From positions 1 through 7,256 of the forward strand of contig NZ_CALIJF010000414.1 in NCBI RefSeq assembly GCF_938018035.1: a DNA stretch of 7,256 bases, given 5' to 3'. A program made the position numbers and the translations under genes. Below the pieces are notes generated by a model. It made no database searches. It was not told the DNA's origin and saw only the letters and a list, made by a program, of their open reading frames with translations. Below are positions 1 to 6,120 of the stretch, in pieces. This stretch comes from an uncultured Campylobacter sp. (GTDB lineage Bacteria > Campylobacterota > Campylobacteria > Campylobacterales > Campylobacteraceae). Numbering within the stretch: the stretch's first letter is position 1; each line of letters opens with the position of its first letter.

Positions 1-212
1 TTTTTAACATCACTAGGAATTAGGTGATTTTTATACGATGCTTTCGTATAAAAATTCCATATCGGTGCGGAGTATGCGGGCAGCTGCGAGACGCTGCTAA
101 CCTGCCCCGATACGATTTTGCCTTGGACTTTGAAAAATCCGAGCGTAGGGATGGTAAAAGCGACCGTCATAATAAGCAGCGCTAAAATCGCGTAAATTTT
201 ATATTTTGGCAT
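1..212 (-). CDS. nosB: Membrane protein directly after nosZ, probable NosB (N-terminal 70 residues only)
   Basis: The reading frame starts at the ATG at 212-210 and stays open to the window edge, giving 70 residues before it is cut off. The ribosome binding site AAAGGAG (224-218) sits 5 bases before the start, which fixes it. The protein begins MPKYKIYAILALL; residues about 6-28 form one hydrophobic segment that could be a membrane anchor or the first of several helices. The remaining residues (VQGKIVSGQVSS onward, with YSAPIWNFY) look extracytoplasmic. It lies 42 bases after nosZ on the same strand. In Wolinella succinogenes and related epsilonproteobacteria the gene after nosZ is nosB, a membrane protein of unclear function, followed by nosD, nosG, nosC, nosH, nosF, nosY and nosL. 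The name therefore rests on position plus a hydrophobic N-terminus, not on a recognised domain. That a gene is present is much surer than its name. Confidence 0.6.
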   Translation of the reverse strand, partial: MPKYKIYAILALLIMTVAFTIPTLGFFKVQGKIVSGQVSSVSQLPAYSAPIWNFYTKASYKNHLIPSDVK

Positions 213-228
213 TTCGTCTCCTTTAAAT

Positions 229-248
229 TCTCCCCCTTGCGGGGGAGA
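229..248 (-). promoter_or_regulatory. Intercistronic stem-loop between nosZ and the following gene
   Basis: Read on the minus strand, TCTCCCCC pairs with GGGGGAGA around a GCAA loop, a GNRA-type tetraloop. This gives an 8-bp stem with six G-C pairs and no mismatch. It starts 6 bases after the nosZ stop codon and ends just before the ribosome binding site of the next gene. The bases after it (ATTTAAAGG) are not a run of T, so it is not a classical Rho-independent terminator. Likely roles are stabilising the 3' end of the nosZ message, partial termination, or damping translation of the next gene so that NosZ is made in excess. The role is inferred; the structure is seen. Confidence 0.65.
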
Positions 249-254
249 GTGGGG

Positions 255-2846
255 CTAGTTAAGACCCGCGTTCTCATCGACCCATTTTAGGTATTCGATG
301 ATATCTTTGATCTCTTCATCTTTCATATGCTGATTTGGCATGCGAAGGTTGAAGTAATTTATCATTGCCTTAACGTAGTCGTCTTCGTAGAATTTAGCAG
401 GGTCTTTGATGAAATCGGCTACCCATTTCTCGCCGTTTTCGTGGCGGAGTAGGACGCCCGTTAGATCAGGACCGGAGCTTACTTGACCGATGACGTGGCA
501 GCCGTTGCAGCCTCCGCGTAGGTAAGCCTTTTCGCCGTTAGACGCAGCCTCGCTCATAGGAGTGGAGAGCTCGCGGATTAGGTTATTTTTAGCGCGAAGT
601 CCGACATCTGCGGTTTTTACTAGATACTGCCAAACTTGACCTTCCCAAAGTATCGCGCCGTTCATATCGCCCGCTTTTACCGCGGCGTCTGCCTTGGCTT
701 TGGTTTCAGGAATTTTGCCGTATTGATCTAGCGCGTCATCGACTAAAGCCTTGACCTTAGGATACTTCTCGTAGTTTTTCTCTTTTAAGAATTTAACAAC
801 TGATTGAATAACATCGTCGGTGGCTTTATTCGTAGCTACTACCTTGTCGTATTCGGCTTTTAGAGCCTCCGGGCTAAGAGCTTTTAGCATAGAAGCTTTA
901 GCTGAAGTGTATTTTTTATTCGGATCTTTTACGTATAGATATCCGAACATCTCAAGGTGCAACGCAGAGCAGAATTCAGTGCAGTAGAAAGGAAATACGC
1001 CCTCTTTATCTGCGATGAAATTTACGCTCGCAGTCTTGCCCGGCTCAAGCGACATATGCAGATCGTAATCATCAACCGTAAAGCCGTGAGTTTCGTCCTC
1101 GGCACGCTCTAAATTTGTCATATAGATCGTTACGTTATCGTCCTTATTAACCTCGATGTGCTCAGGATTAATATGGCTGCGGATCGCTGTAGCATAGACT
1201 TTTACGTTTTTGCCGTCGCGCTCGATGCGCTCCTGACCTGCTAGCGTCATAGCAGGGTGTTGCTTGCCGGTACGAGAGTTTGTTCCCATAGTATAGGTAG
1301 GTTTCGTATGAAGCTTGCTAGCTGCGATAGAAACTACGTCGTGCGGCTCACCTAGACCGATAGGAAGATCGTAAAGCATCTCCATTTTAGGTCCTGTAAT
1401 ATCGATAAGCTGGTGATTTTGCGGATGAAGCGGTCCGATAGGATTAAATCTATCGATCGAAAGCTTATCCAGTGCGATTACGTATTTGCCGACAGGCTTA
1501 GAGGATTTGCCCTCCATGGAGTCGAGGTGACCGATATTGTAGTGGACGTTGATCCTATCTAAAACCTTTAGCGTTTTGTAGTTCCATTTTACGATCTGGC
1601 TATCGACGTAAAGCGATGTATAGATTACGCCATCTTGCGAATCGAAGGTGTTATGCAAAGGTCCAAGACCAAGCTCTGCTTGTCCGTGAAGCGTCTTTTG
1701 CATATCTAGGATCGGAATTCCGTATGGATCCTTGCCTGCATATTCTTTCTTATCAATTAGCTCTTTGATCTTTTTGAAATCATAAACGCTGGCGTGAGTA
1801 TCTAGTTTACCGCCGATAATGATATAGCGACCATCAGGGCTAACATCGACGCCGTGAGGGGATTTGGCTTCAGGGATCAAAAATAGCGCTCCCGCTTTTA
1901 CGGCGGCGTCTATCGTAACGATTCTGTGTCCGTTTACGACCTTATAGTTTTTGCTGTCTTGAGCAAGCTTTTCTAGAATTTGCCAGTTGTAAACGTGCAG
2001 GTAGTCGGTATCGTTGCGGCTCATACCGGCTTCCATCGGAGGCAGACCCTTTTCGATGCCGCCTGTGTACATTTCGGAGTTAAAGCTGTTGGTAAACGCC
2101 CAGCCGAAGCTCTCGCCCTTACCTGCGTCACTTAGATCTTGCATATATGGAGGAAGCTCTAGAGAAAAGGATTTATTTACGTCGATTTTACCTTTATCGT
2201 AGTCAAATTTCCATAGCGTTACTGCACCGCGATAGACTGCTTGATACTCCTCGATTGGGTGCCAGTCGTTATCGAAAGGGGCTGCGTATTGGCTGGTTTC
2301 GATGACGTATTCGGTATTAGGCGTTACGAAAGAGCCGCCGTGATCGCTTTTGATTACGGGATTTACGACTATTTGAGTAGTTTCGAAATCTGATAAATTT
2401 ATAACCGCGATTCTTGGGTTTGCCTTATCGTTGATAAAGAGATAATCGCCCACATACTCGCCGTTTTTCTCGCTGAAATTTGGATGGTGAGTATCGCCCC
2501 AGTTGATCTCTTTGCCGTTAATGGAGCCCGATCTTAAGACCGCCTTGCTCTCCTCGTCAAAGCCGTATCCCTGCCAAGGCTCCGGGGTAAATACGCCGAT
2601 ATATTTGTAGATCCTCATCGACGGCACGCCGTAAACGATCACCTGTCCGCTTTGACCGCCGGAAGAGAAGACCATATAATCGTCCTTCCTACCGGTCGGC
2701 TGATAGGTCTTAGCCGCCGCTAAAACGTCTTTTTCGCTTAAATTTCGCTCCTTCATCACGCGCTCTAGGTCGCTATCCGCGGCACACAGGGCGCTTGCGG
2801 CGAACAAAACCGAGCCCAAAAGCACGGGTTTGAAACTTTTTAACAT
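255..2846 (-). CDS. nosZ: Nitrous oxide reductase, Sec-exported (clade II) with C-terminal cytochrome c domain
   Basis: Periplasmic reductase that reduces N2O to N2 as a terminal step of anaerobic respiration. The 863 residues begin with a Sec signal peptide (about 1-22, cleavage near LCAAD) without a twin arginine, the mark of clade II enzymes. A seven-bladed propeller (about 50-530) carries the likely CuZ ligands: H120 and H121 in DTHH, H169 in SDHGG, H331 in SPHGVD, H398 in PLHNTFD, H440 in GHLDSM and H502 in EPHDV. The CuA domain (about 540-640) has H587 and the motif CTEFCSALHLEM, giving C622, C626, H630 and M633. After a helical Lys/Ala-rich linker, a cytochrome c domain (about 770-863) has CNGCH at 780-784 and a probable axial Met at 836 in RMPN. 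All expected metal ligands are present, so it looks functional. The ribosome binding site GAAAGGA (2858-2852) directly follows the upstream stop codon, which supports this ATG and co-transcription with the upstream gene. The fused haem probably takes electrons from the Nos or menaquinol-linked cytochromes encoded further downstream. Confidence 0.97.
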   Translation of the reverse strand: MLKSFKPVLLGSVLFAASALCAADSDLERVMKERNLSEKDVLAAAKTYQPTGRKDDYMVFSSGGQSGQVIVYGVPSMRIYKYIGVFTPEPWQGYGFDEESKAVLRSGSINGKEINWGDTHHPNFSEKNGEYVGDYLFINDKANPRIAVINLSDFETTQIVVNPVIKSDHGGSFVTPNTEYVIETSQYAAPFDNDWHPIEEYQAVYRGAVTLWKFDYDKGKIDVNKSFSLELPPYMQDLSDAGKGESFGWAFTNSFNSEMYTGGIEKGLPPMEAGMSRNDTDYLHVYNWQILEKLAQDSKNYKVVNGHRIVTIDAAVKAGALFLIPEAKSPHGVDVSPDGRYIIIGGKLDTHASVYDFKKIKELIDKKEYAGKDPYGIPILDMQKTLHGQAELGLGPLHNTFDSQDGVIYTSLYVDSQIVKWNYKTLKVLDRINVHYNIGHLDSMEGKSSKPVGKYVIALDKLSIDRFNPIGPLHPQNHQLIDITGPKMEMLYDLPIGLGEPHDVVSIAASKLHTKPTYTMGTNSRTGKQHPAMTLAGQERIERDGKNVKVYATAIRSHINPEHIEVNKDDNVTIYMTNLERAEDETHGFTVDDYDLHMSLEPGKTASVNFIADKEGVFPFYCTEFCSALHLEMFGYLYVKDPNKKYTSAKASMLKALSPEALKAEYDKVVATNKATDDVIQSVVKFLKEKNYEKYPKVKALVDDALDQYGKIPETKAKADAAVKAGDMNGAILWEGQVWQYLVKTADVGLRAKNNLIRELSTPMSEAASNGEKAYLRGGCNGCHVIGQVSSGPDLTGVLLRHENGEKWVADFIKDPAKFYEDDYVKAMINYFNLRMPNQHMKDEEIKDIIEYLKWVDENAGLN

Positions 2847-2858
2847 ACTAATCCTTTC

Positions 2859-4016
2859 TTAGAATTTTAAAATTTTACCTGATTTGCTGACTACGAGGAT
2901 CGCTTCCCCGTCTGCGTACATCGCTAAAAATTCGCTTTTTAAATCCACAACCTCCTTTAATCCTGCTTTTTGATTTTCGTAAATTTTATCTTTAGTAGCG
3001 ATAAACTGCGTGCCGCGGGCGCACACGATGGATTTGATCCAAGAGCCCACGCTTTTGCGCTCGCCGCTTTTTAAATTTATAAAATTACCCTCTATATCGC
3101 CTGCAAATAGCGTCCCATCGCAGTCTGCAAGCGCAGTGGCTATAGAGCCGCTTAAATTTTTATCGCCAGCTTCGGCTGAAATTTCGCTTCGAGTTTTAAG
3201 CCCCTCGTCTTGAAATTTTGCGCCTTTGAATTCTAAGCTTTGAAATTCCGCGCTCTTTGCGCCGCTAGCTTTCGTTTTATTTGGCTCGGAGGCTTGCACG
3301 ATTTTCGTGCTATTAAATTCCGCATCTTTAAATTTCACGCTACCAAGCTCTCCCTGCGTAGCGCGATTAGGCGCTGTATCGCTGCCGCTAAATTTAGTCG
3401 CGACAAGATCTGCGCTAAAACAGGCTACGCCGTTCCAGCTTGCGACGCAAAGTCCGTTAGCGCCCAGGCTAACGGCATTGATCCTGCCGTAATGAAACGA
3501 AATTCCGCGCAGCCCATCTGGGGCGGAATTTCTATTTAAAGATTGCCCGTTCGCGGTGGAATTCTCGCCTGAGGCGTAGTCGCCATCCGCGCTGTTATCA
3601 GGGTCTTCGTCTAATCTTATTAGTTGATTTTTATCCACTACCGCGTAAATCGCGTCTTTTGCGGCATAGATCGCATCTATTTGGGCTGTGCCGTTACGCC
3701 CCGTCTTAAGCGTGCGTAAAAACTTTAGTCTATCGTTTAGCACCGCGATTTCGGCTCCGCCCCAAGCTAGATAAATTTTGCCGTTTTTAAAATTTAGAGC
3801 CGTGATTTCATTATCGCTGTATTTTTGCGCGAACTCCACATCCCATTTAGCAGTATCAAACATCCTAAGCTCGCCGCCACTGCCGCATAAAAGCAGTCGG
3901 TGCGAGCTTGCGTCGAATGCGCCCAGACGCAGCGTGGAGTTTAGATCAAAGCTACCTGCTGCTGCCATCTGCGATAAACAAATCAAAAAGGCAATACAAA
4001 ATTTTATAAAATTCAT
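2859..4016 (-). CDS. Exported WD40/beta-propeller-like protein of unknown function, first gene of the nos block
   Basis: 385 residues. The N-terminus MNFIKFCIAFLICLSQMAAAG is a typical Sec signal peptide (cleavage near residue 20), placing the protein in the periplasm or on the membrane surface. The rest shows the short alternating hydrophobic strands of a beta-propeller: LLLCGSGGELRMFD (41-54), ITALNFKNGKIYLAW (71-85), AIYAVVDKNQLIRLD (122-136), GLCVASWNGVACF (188-200), GTLFAGDIEGNFINL (301-315) and a final GEAILVVSKSGKILKF. Two hydrophilic stretches interrupt it, an Asn/Asp/Ser-rich loop (about 136-168) and a repeat-like insert (about 207-290). It ends 12 bases before nosZ. The ribosome binding site is weak (GAGCGGA about 4-5 bases before the ATG), so it may be made in small amounts. 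Epsilonproteobacterial nap clusters contain a WD40-like protein, NapL; this could be a nos-linked counterpart involved in assembly or electron transfer, but that is only an analogy. No haem or copper motif is visible. Confidence 0.8.
   Translation of the reverse strand: MNFIKFCIAFLICLSQMAAAGSFDLNSTLRLGAFDASSHRLLLCGSGGELRMFDTAKWDVEFAQKYSDNEITALNFKNGKIYLAWGGAEIAVLNDRLKFLRTLKTGRNGTAQIDAIYAAKDAIYAVVDKNQLIRLDEDPDNSADGDYASGENSTANGQSLNRNSAPDGLRGISFHYGRINAVSLGANGLCVASWNGVACFSADLVATKFSGSDTAPNRATQGELGSVKFKDAEFNSTKIVQASEPNKTKASGAKSAEFQSLEFKGAKFQDEGLKTRSEISAEAGDKNLSGSIATALADCDGTLFAGDIEGNFINLKSGERKSVGSWIKSIVCARGTQFIATKDKIYENQKAGLKEVVDLKSEFLAMYADGEAILVVSKSGKILKF
3192..3341 (-). repeat. Five-residue periodic insert within the propeller-like protein
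   Basis: Residues about 226-275 of the upstream propeller protein can be set in steps of five: SVKFK DAEFN STKIV, and then after a short break SAEFQ SLEFK GAKFQ DEGLK. Phe, Leu or Ile recurs in nearly every block, resembling a degenerate pentapeptide repeat. At the DNA level related words recur here and nearby: AAATTCCGC on the plus strand occurs at 3243, 3315 and 3500. The stretch lies between two propeller-like parts and is hydrophilic, so it is probably a surface loop. With so few blocks, a true pentapeptide-repeat fold is uncertain; expansion of lineage-favoured A/T words is an equally good explanation. Confidence 0.4.
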
Positions 4017-4050
4017 CTTAATCCGCTCTTTGCGAAATGATACTACTCCA

Positions 4051-4075
4051 AGGCTTAAAAATCGGTTTAAAGCCT
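4051..4075 (-). promoter_or_regulatory. Inverted repeat in the leader of the propeller gene
   Basis: AGGCTT (4051-4056) pairs with AAGCCT (4070-4075). A further AAA/TTT pairing inside the arms is separated by one bulged A. It lies about 35-60 bases before the start codon of the minus-strand propeller gene. As RNA it could form a modest hairpin in the 5' leader; as DNA it could be a protein site. No T-run follows on either strand, so it is not a terminator. The function is unknown. Confidence 0.3.
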
Positions 4076-4141
4076 GAGCTATAATGAAATTCTAAGTTTT
4101 CTTAAAAATTGCGAAATTCTATGATATAAAAACAGCTCTAA

Positions 4142-4160
4142 GTGAAATTTTATTTTTCAC
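4142..4160. promoter_or_regulatory. Perfect inverted repeat GTGAAA-N7-TTTCAC, possible operator
   Basis: The arms are exact six-base inverted copies around TTTTATT. An outer pair, GCGAAAT (4111-4117) and ATTTCGC (4161-4167), nests around it. The spacing is too wide for a CRP-type GTGA-N6-TCAC site. It lies near the middle of the divergent region and could serve either direction. The A/T-rich background makes chance repeats fairly likely. Confidence 0.3.
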
Positions 4161-4221
4161 ATTTCGCTATAAATTCTGCTTTAAAATTATAATTTCAGTA
4201 AATTTTTATTTTGATAGATTT

Positions 4222-4234
4222 TTACAATTTGTAA
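4222..4234. promoter_or_regulatory. Perfect palindrome TTACAA-T-TTGTAA upstream of the dcuB promoter
   Basis: This 13-base exact palindrome with a one-base centre is centred 40 bases upstream of the first base of the dcuB -10 box, so roughly at -50 from the expected transcription start. That is a usual place for an activator of a promoter lacking a -35 box. The 6-1-6 geometry resembles sites of Fur/PerR-type dimers, but the bases are not a convincing match to either consensus, so no regulator is named. Confidence 0.4.
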
Positions 4235-4267
4235 CGCTCCTTTAATTTTGTTTAAATAAAAAGTTAG

Positions 4268-4273
4268 TATAAT
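4268..4273 (+). promoter_or_regulatory. Probable -10 box of the dcuB promoter
   Basis: An exact TATAAT preceded by GTTAG lies 38 bases before the dcuB start codon. No good -35 hexamer stands 16-18 bases upstream; instead the region is made of T- and A-rich runs, as is usual for housekeeping-sigma promoters in Campylobacter. Transcription would start near 4280, leaving a leader of about 32 bases with the AAGGAG ribosome binding site. Confidence 0.6.
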
Positions 4274-4311
4274 CGCCAAAGTTTGTTTTAAATTTTACTG
4301 AAGGAGAAACT

Positions 4312-5979
4312 ATGGAGTTTCTGACAAGTTTGTCTGAAAGCACTCAATTCTTTTTGCAGCTCATTATAGTCTTGGGCTGTTTGTTTTATGGTGCTAAAAA
4401 AGGTGGTATGGCGCTGGGAATTCTAGGCGGTATAGGCTTAGTGATCTTAGTGTTTGGATTTAGATTAGAGCCGGGTAAGCCGGCAGTGGACGTTATTTTA
4501 ACTATCCTCGCAGTTGTCGTAGCAAGTGCAACGCTACAGGCTACGGGAGGGCTTGATGTAATGCTTCAAATAGCGGAGAAATTGCTTCGTAAGCATCCAA
4601 AGATGGTTTGTATCATCGCTCCAACTGTTGCGTGGACGCTTACAATCTTATGCGGAACGGGACACACCGTCTATACGCTGCTTCCGATCATCTATGACGT
4701 AGCTATTAAAAATGGGATTCGCCCTGAGCGCCCGATGGCTGCTTCTACGATCTCCTCGCAACTTGCTATCATCGCTAGCCCCGTTTCGGTTGCCGGCGTT
4801 TCGATGGTCGCGATCTTACTAGGTCAAGGCGTGCATATCGAGGGCTTTAGTACGTATTTGGATCTACTTAAATTAACAATCCCTTCTACTTTCATCGGTA
4901 TGCTTGCGATCGGAACGTGGTCGATTTTTAGAGGTAAAGATCTAGATAAAGATCCGGAATTTCAAGAAAAGATCAAAGATCCAGAGCAGAAAAAATATAT
5001 CTACGGCGAAAGTACGACCTTGCTAGGTCAAAAGCTTCCTAGGATTAAGTGGATCTGCATGTGGATATTCTTAGCCACTATTGCGCTAGTAGCGGTTTTA
5101 GGTTACGAAAAAAGCTTACGCCCTGCGTGGACTAAAAATGTTCCGGGCAAATCCGTAGAGATCATCGTCGATAAAAAGACGGTCAAAAATATCACGATCA
5201 AAGATGGTCAGGTCATTTCTATGGTGGACGGCGGTAAGGTCGTCTCAAACGTCAAAGAGTCTAAAGCCAAAGATGCGACGAAATTTAATAGCGTCGAAAT
5301 TTACGACAAAGATAAAAAGCTAGCTCAAAGCATCGTCGCTCAAGACGGAAATGTAGTAATTACGACAGGTGATAAGAGCGAAAGTATCGCAAATGCAAGC
5401 ATTGTCGTAAAAGATACTATGAAAAAGACCACAAATTTAAATATGGTCTTAACCATTCAAATTTTCATGCTCCTAGCGGCATCCATCATGATGATCGCTT
5501 CGGGTATAAAAGCGGGCAATATCGCTAAAAACGAAATTTTTCATAGCGGTATGATCGCGCTCGTAGCCATTTATGGAATTTCATGGATGGCAGAGACTAT
5601 GTTTACCGCTCACATCGAAATGCTTAAAGCGTCGCTAGGTAAGGTCGTTATGGCGTATCCGTGGACATATGTCATCGTTTCGCTTTTGATTAGTAAATTC
5701 CTTAACTCTCAAGCAGCAGCGGTTGCTACTTTCGTACCGCTAGCGGTTAGCATCGGTATCGATCCGGGTCTTATTATTGCGTTTGCGCCGGCTTGCTACG
5801 GATACTATATCCTACCTACCTATCCGAGCGATCTTGCGGCGATCCAGTTCGACCGCTCCGGCACTACGCACATCGGCAGATTCGTCATCAACCACAGTTT
5901 CATTTTCCCTGGGCTAATAGGCGTTCTTACTTCATGCGCGATGGGCTTTATCTTCGCTCATATTTACGGCTATTTATAA
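4312..5979 (+). CDS. dcuB: Anaerobic C4-dicarboxylate antiporter DcuB with an extra central domain
   Basis: Inner-membrane carrier that exchanges external fumarate (or malate/aspartate) for internal succinate during fumarate respiration. It has 555 residues against about 446 for E. coli DcuB. Close matches to that protein include CLFYGAKKGG (23-32), GGLDVMLQIAEKLLR (79-93), LCGTGHTVYTLLPIIYDVAIKN (113-134), FRGKDLDKD (206-214), GISWMAETMF (422-431) and YYILPTYPSDLAAIQFD (498-514); DcuA is clearly less similar. By alignment from memory, the E. coli DcuB residues linked to DcuS co-sensing (K353, T394, D398) correspond to K462, T503 and D507. About ten membrane helices are evident. Residues about 272-377 replace a short loop of 8 residues in E. 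coli; this is the main length difference, together with a start about 10 residues longer. The ATG is supported by AAGGAG (4301-4306) 5 bases upstream. The gene has its own promoter and terminator, so it is probably monocistronic. No DcuS/DcuR-type regulator is present here. Confidence 0.95.
   Translation: MEFLTSLSESTQFFLQLIIVLGCLFYGAKKGGMALGILGGIGLVILVFGFRLEPGKPAVDVILTILAVVVASATLQATGGLDVMLQIAEKLLRKHPKMVCIIAPTVAWTLTILCGTGHTVYTLLPIIYDVAIKNGIRPERPMAASTISSQLAIIASPVSVAGVSMVAILLGQGVHIEGFSTYLDLLKLTIPSTFIGMLAIGTWSIFRGKDLDKDPEFQEKIKDPEQKKYIYGESTTLLGQKLPRIKWICMWIFLATIALVAVLGYEKSLRPAWTKNVPGKSVEIIVDKKTVKNITIKDGQVISMVDGGKVVSNVKESKAKDATKFNSVEIYDKDKKLAQSIVAQDGNVVITTGDKSESIANASIVVKDTMKKTTNLNMVLTIQIFMLLAASIMMIASGIKAGNIAKNEIFHSGMIALVAIYGISWMAETMFTAHIEMLKASLGKVVMAYPWTYVIVSLLISKFLNSQAAAVATFVPLAVSIGIDPGLIIAFAPACYGYYILPTYPSDLAAIQFDRSGTTHIGRFVINHSFIFPGLIGVLTSCAMGFIFAHIYGYL
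5125..5442 (+). other. Inserted hydrophilic domain of DcuB with a two-fold internal repeat
   Basis: Codes for residues 272-377 of DcuB. In E. coli DcuB the conserved LRP is followed after only 8 residues by MVL and the next helix; here 106 residues intervene. The insert contains two copies about 46-47 residues apart: VEIIVDKKTVKNITIKDGQV (282-301) and VEIYDKDKKLAQSIVAQDGN (328-347). They share VEI, a DK-rich turn, a spaced Ile and the DG step before a Val-rich strand. The pattern suggests short beta strands and a small duplicated beta domain. The preceding loop (about 206-247) is rich in Lys and Arg and so likely cytoplasmic, and one helix (about 247-264) follows. The insert should therefore lie in the periplasm. 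The side is inferred from the positive-inside rule. Confidence 0.8.
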
Positions 5980-5986
5980 TAGTTGC

Positions 5987-6015
5987 GCTCGCGGGCATAT
6001 GGCTCGCGAGCTTTT
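5987..6015 (+). terminator. Rho-independent terminator of dcuB
   Basis: GCTCGCG (5987-5993) pairs with CGCGAGC (6005-6011). Three more inner pairs (GGC with GCT, one of them G-U) close a five-base ATATG loop, giving a 10-bp stem followed by TTTT. It begins 7 bases after the dcuB stop codon. The T-run is short, but the stem is strong. Confidence 0.8.
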
Positions 6016-6086
6016 AAATTTCAAAATTCTTTAGATTAACGCTCCGTGCCCGCGCAAAGCTAAATCGTTTTAAATAAAATTTACGT

Positions 6087-6092
6087 TATAAT
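6087..6092 (+). promoter_or_regulatory. Probable -10 box of the larA-family gene
   Basis: An exact TATAAT in the context ACGTTATAATCCC lies 28 bases before the ATG at 6121 and after the dcuB terminator, so the next gene has its own promoter. The upstream bases (GTTTTAAATAAAATTT) are A/T-rich with no clear -35 box, like the dcuB promoter. The leader would be only about 20 bases and contains AGGAGG. Confidence 0.55.
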
Positions 6093-6120
6093 CCCGCCAA
6101 ATTCCACACAGGAGGCAGAT

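Larger units (their letters stand above)
4017..4311. promoter_or_regulatory. Divergent intergenic region between the nos block and dcuB
   Basis: This 295-base A/T-rich stretch has no credible coding frame and must hold the start signals for both directions. Towards dcuB there is a clear -10 box at 4268-4273. Towards the nos block the best candidate is TATAAT read on the minus strand at 4191-4186, inside the self-complementary AAATTATAATTT (4184-4195), which offers a -10 on either strand. That would leave a leader of about 160 bases before the propeller gene; a weaker, closer promoter is possible. Three inverted repeats (4051-4075, 4142-4160, 4222-4234) are described separately. I see no intact FNR-type TTGAT-N4-ATCAA site and no TTAAC-N4-GTTAA site of the Campylobacter NssR type. 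Confidence 0.6.

Noticed and set aside
229..248. The nosZ downstream hairpin as a Rho-independent terminator
   Set aside because: No run of T follows the stem on either strand, and a gene with a good ribosome binding site starts directly after it on the same strand.
2014..2202. Plus-strand open frame of 62 residues inside nosZ
   Set aside because: Antisense shadow of the strongly conserved nosZ coding sequence.
3010..4077. Four plus-strand open frames (3010-3213, 3240-3539, 3307-3492, 3778-4077) opposite the propeller gene
   Set aside because: They lie antisense to a well-supported gene with a signal peptide and matching operon spacing, have no convincing ribosome binding sites, and their translations are Ser/Ala/Leu-rich without domains.
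4080..4085. Plus-strand TATAAT as a second promoter for dcuB
   Set aside because: It is about 230 bases from the start codon with a closer, better-placed TATAAT available, and such words arise easily in this A/T-rich region.
4211..4234. TTGAT at 4211 as half of an FNR box
   Set aside because: The matching ATCAA half-site is missing at the required spacing; the following bases are TTTTTACA.
5793..6017. Plus-strand open frame of 74 residues overlapping the end of dcuB
   Set aside because: It is a frame shadow of the most conserved part of DcuB and runs through the terminator; the translation is Arg/Tyr-rich with no family resemblance.
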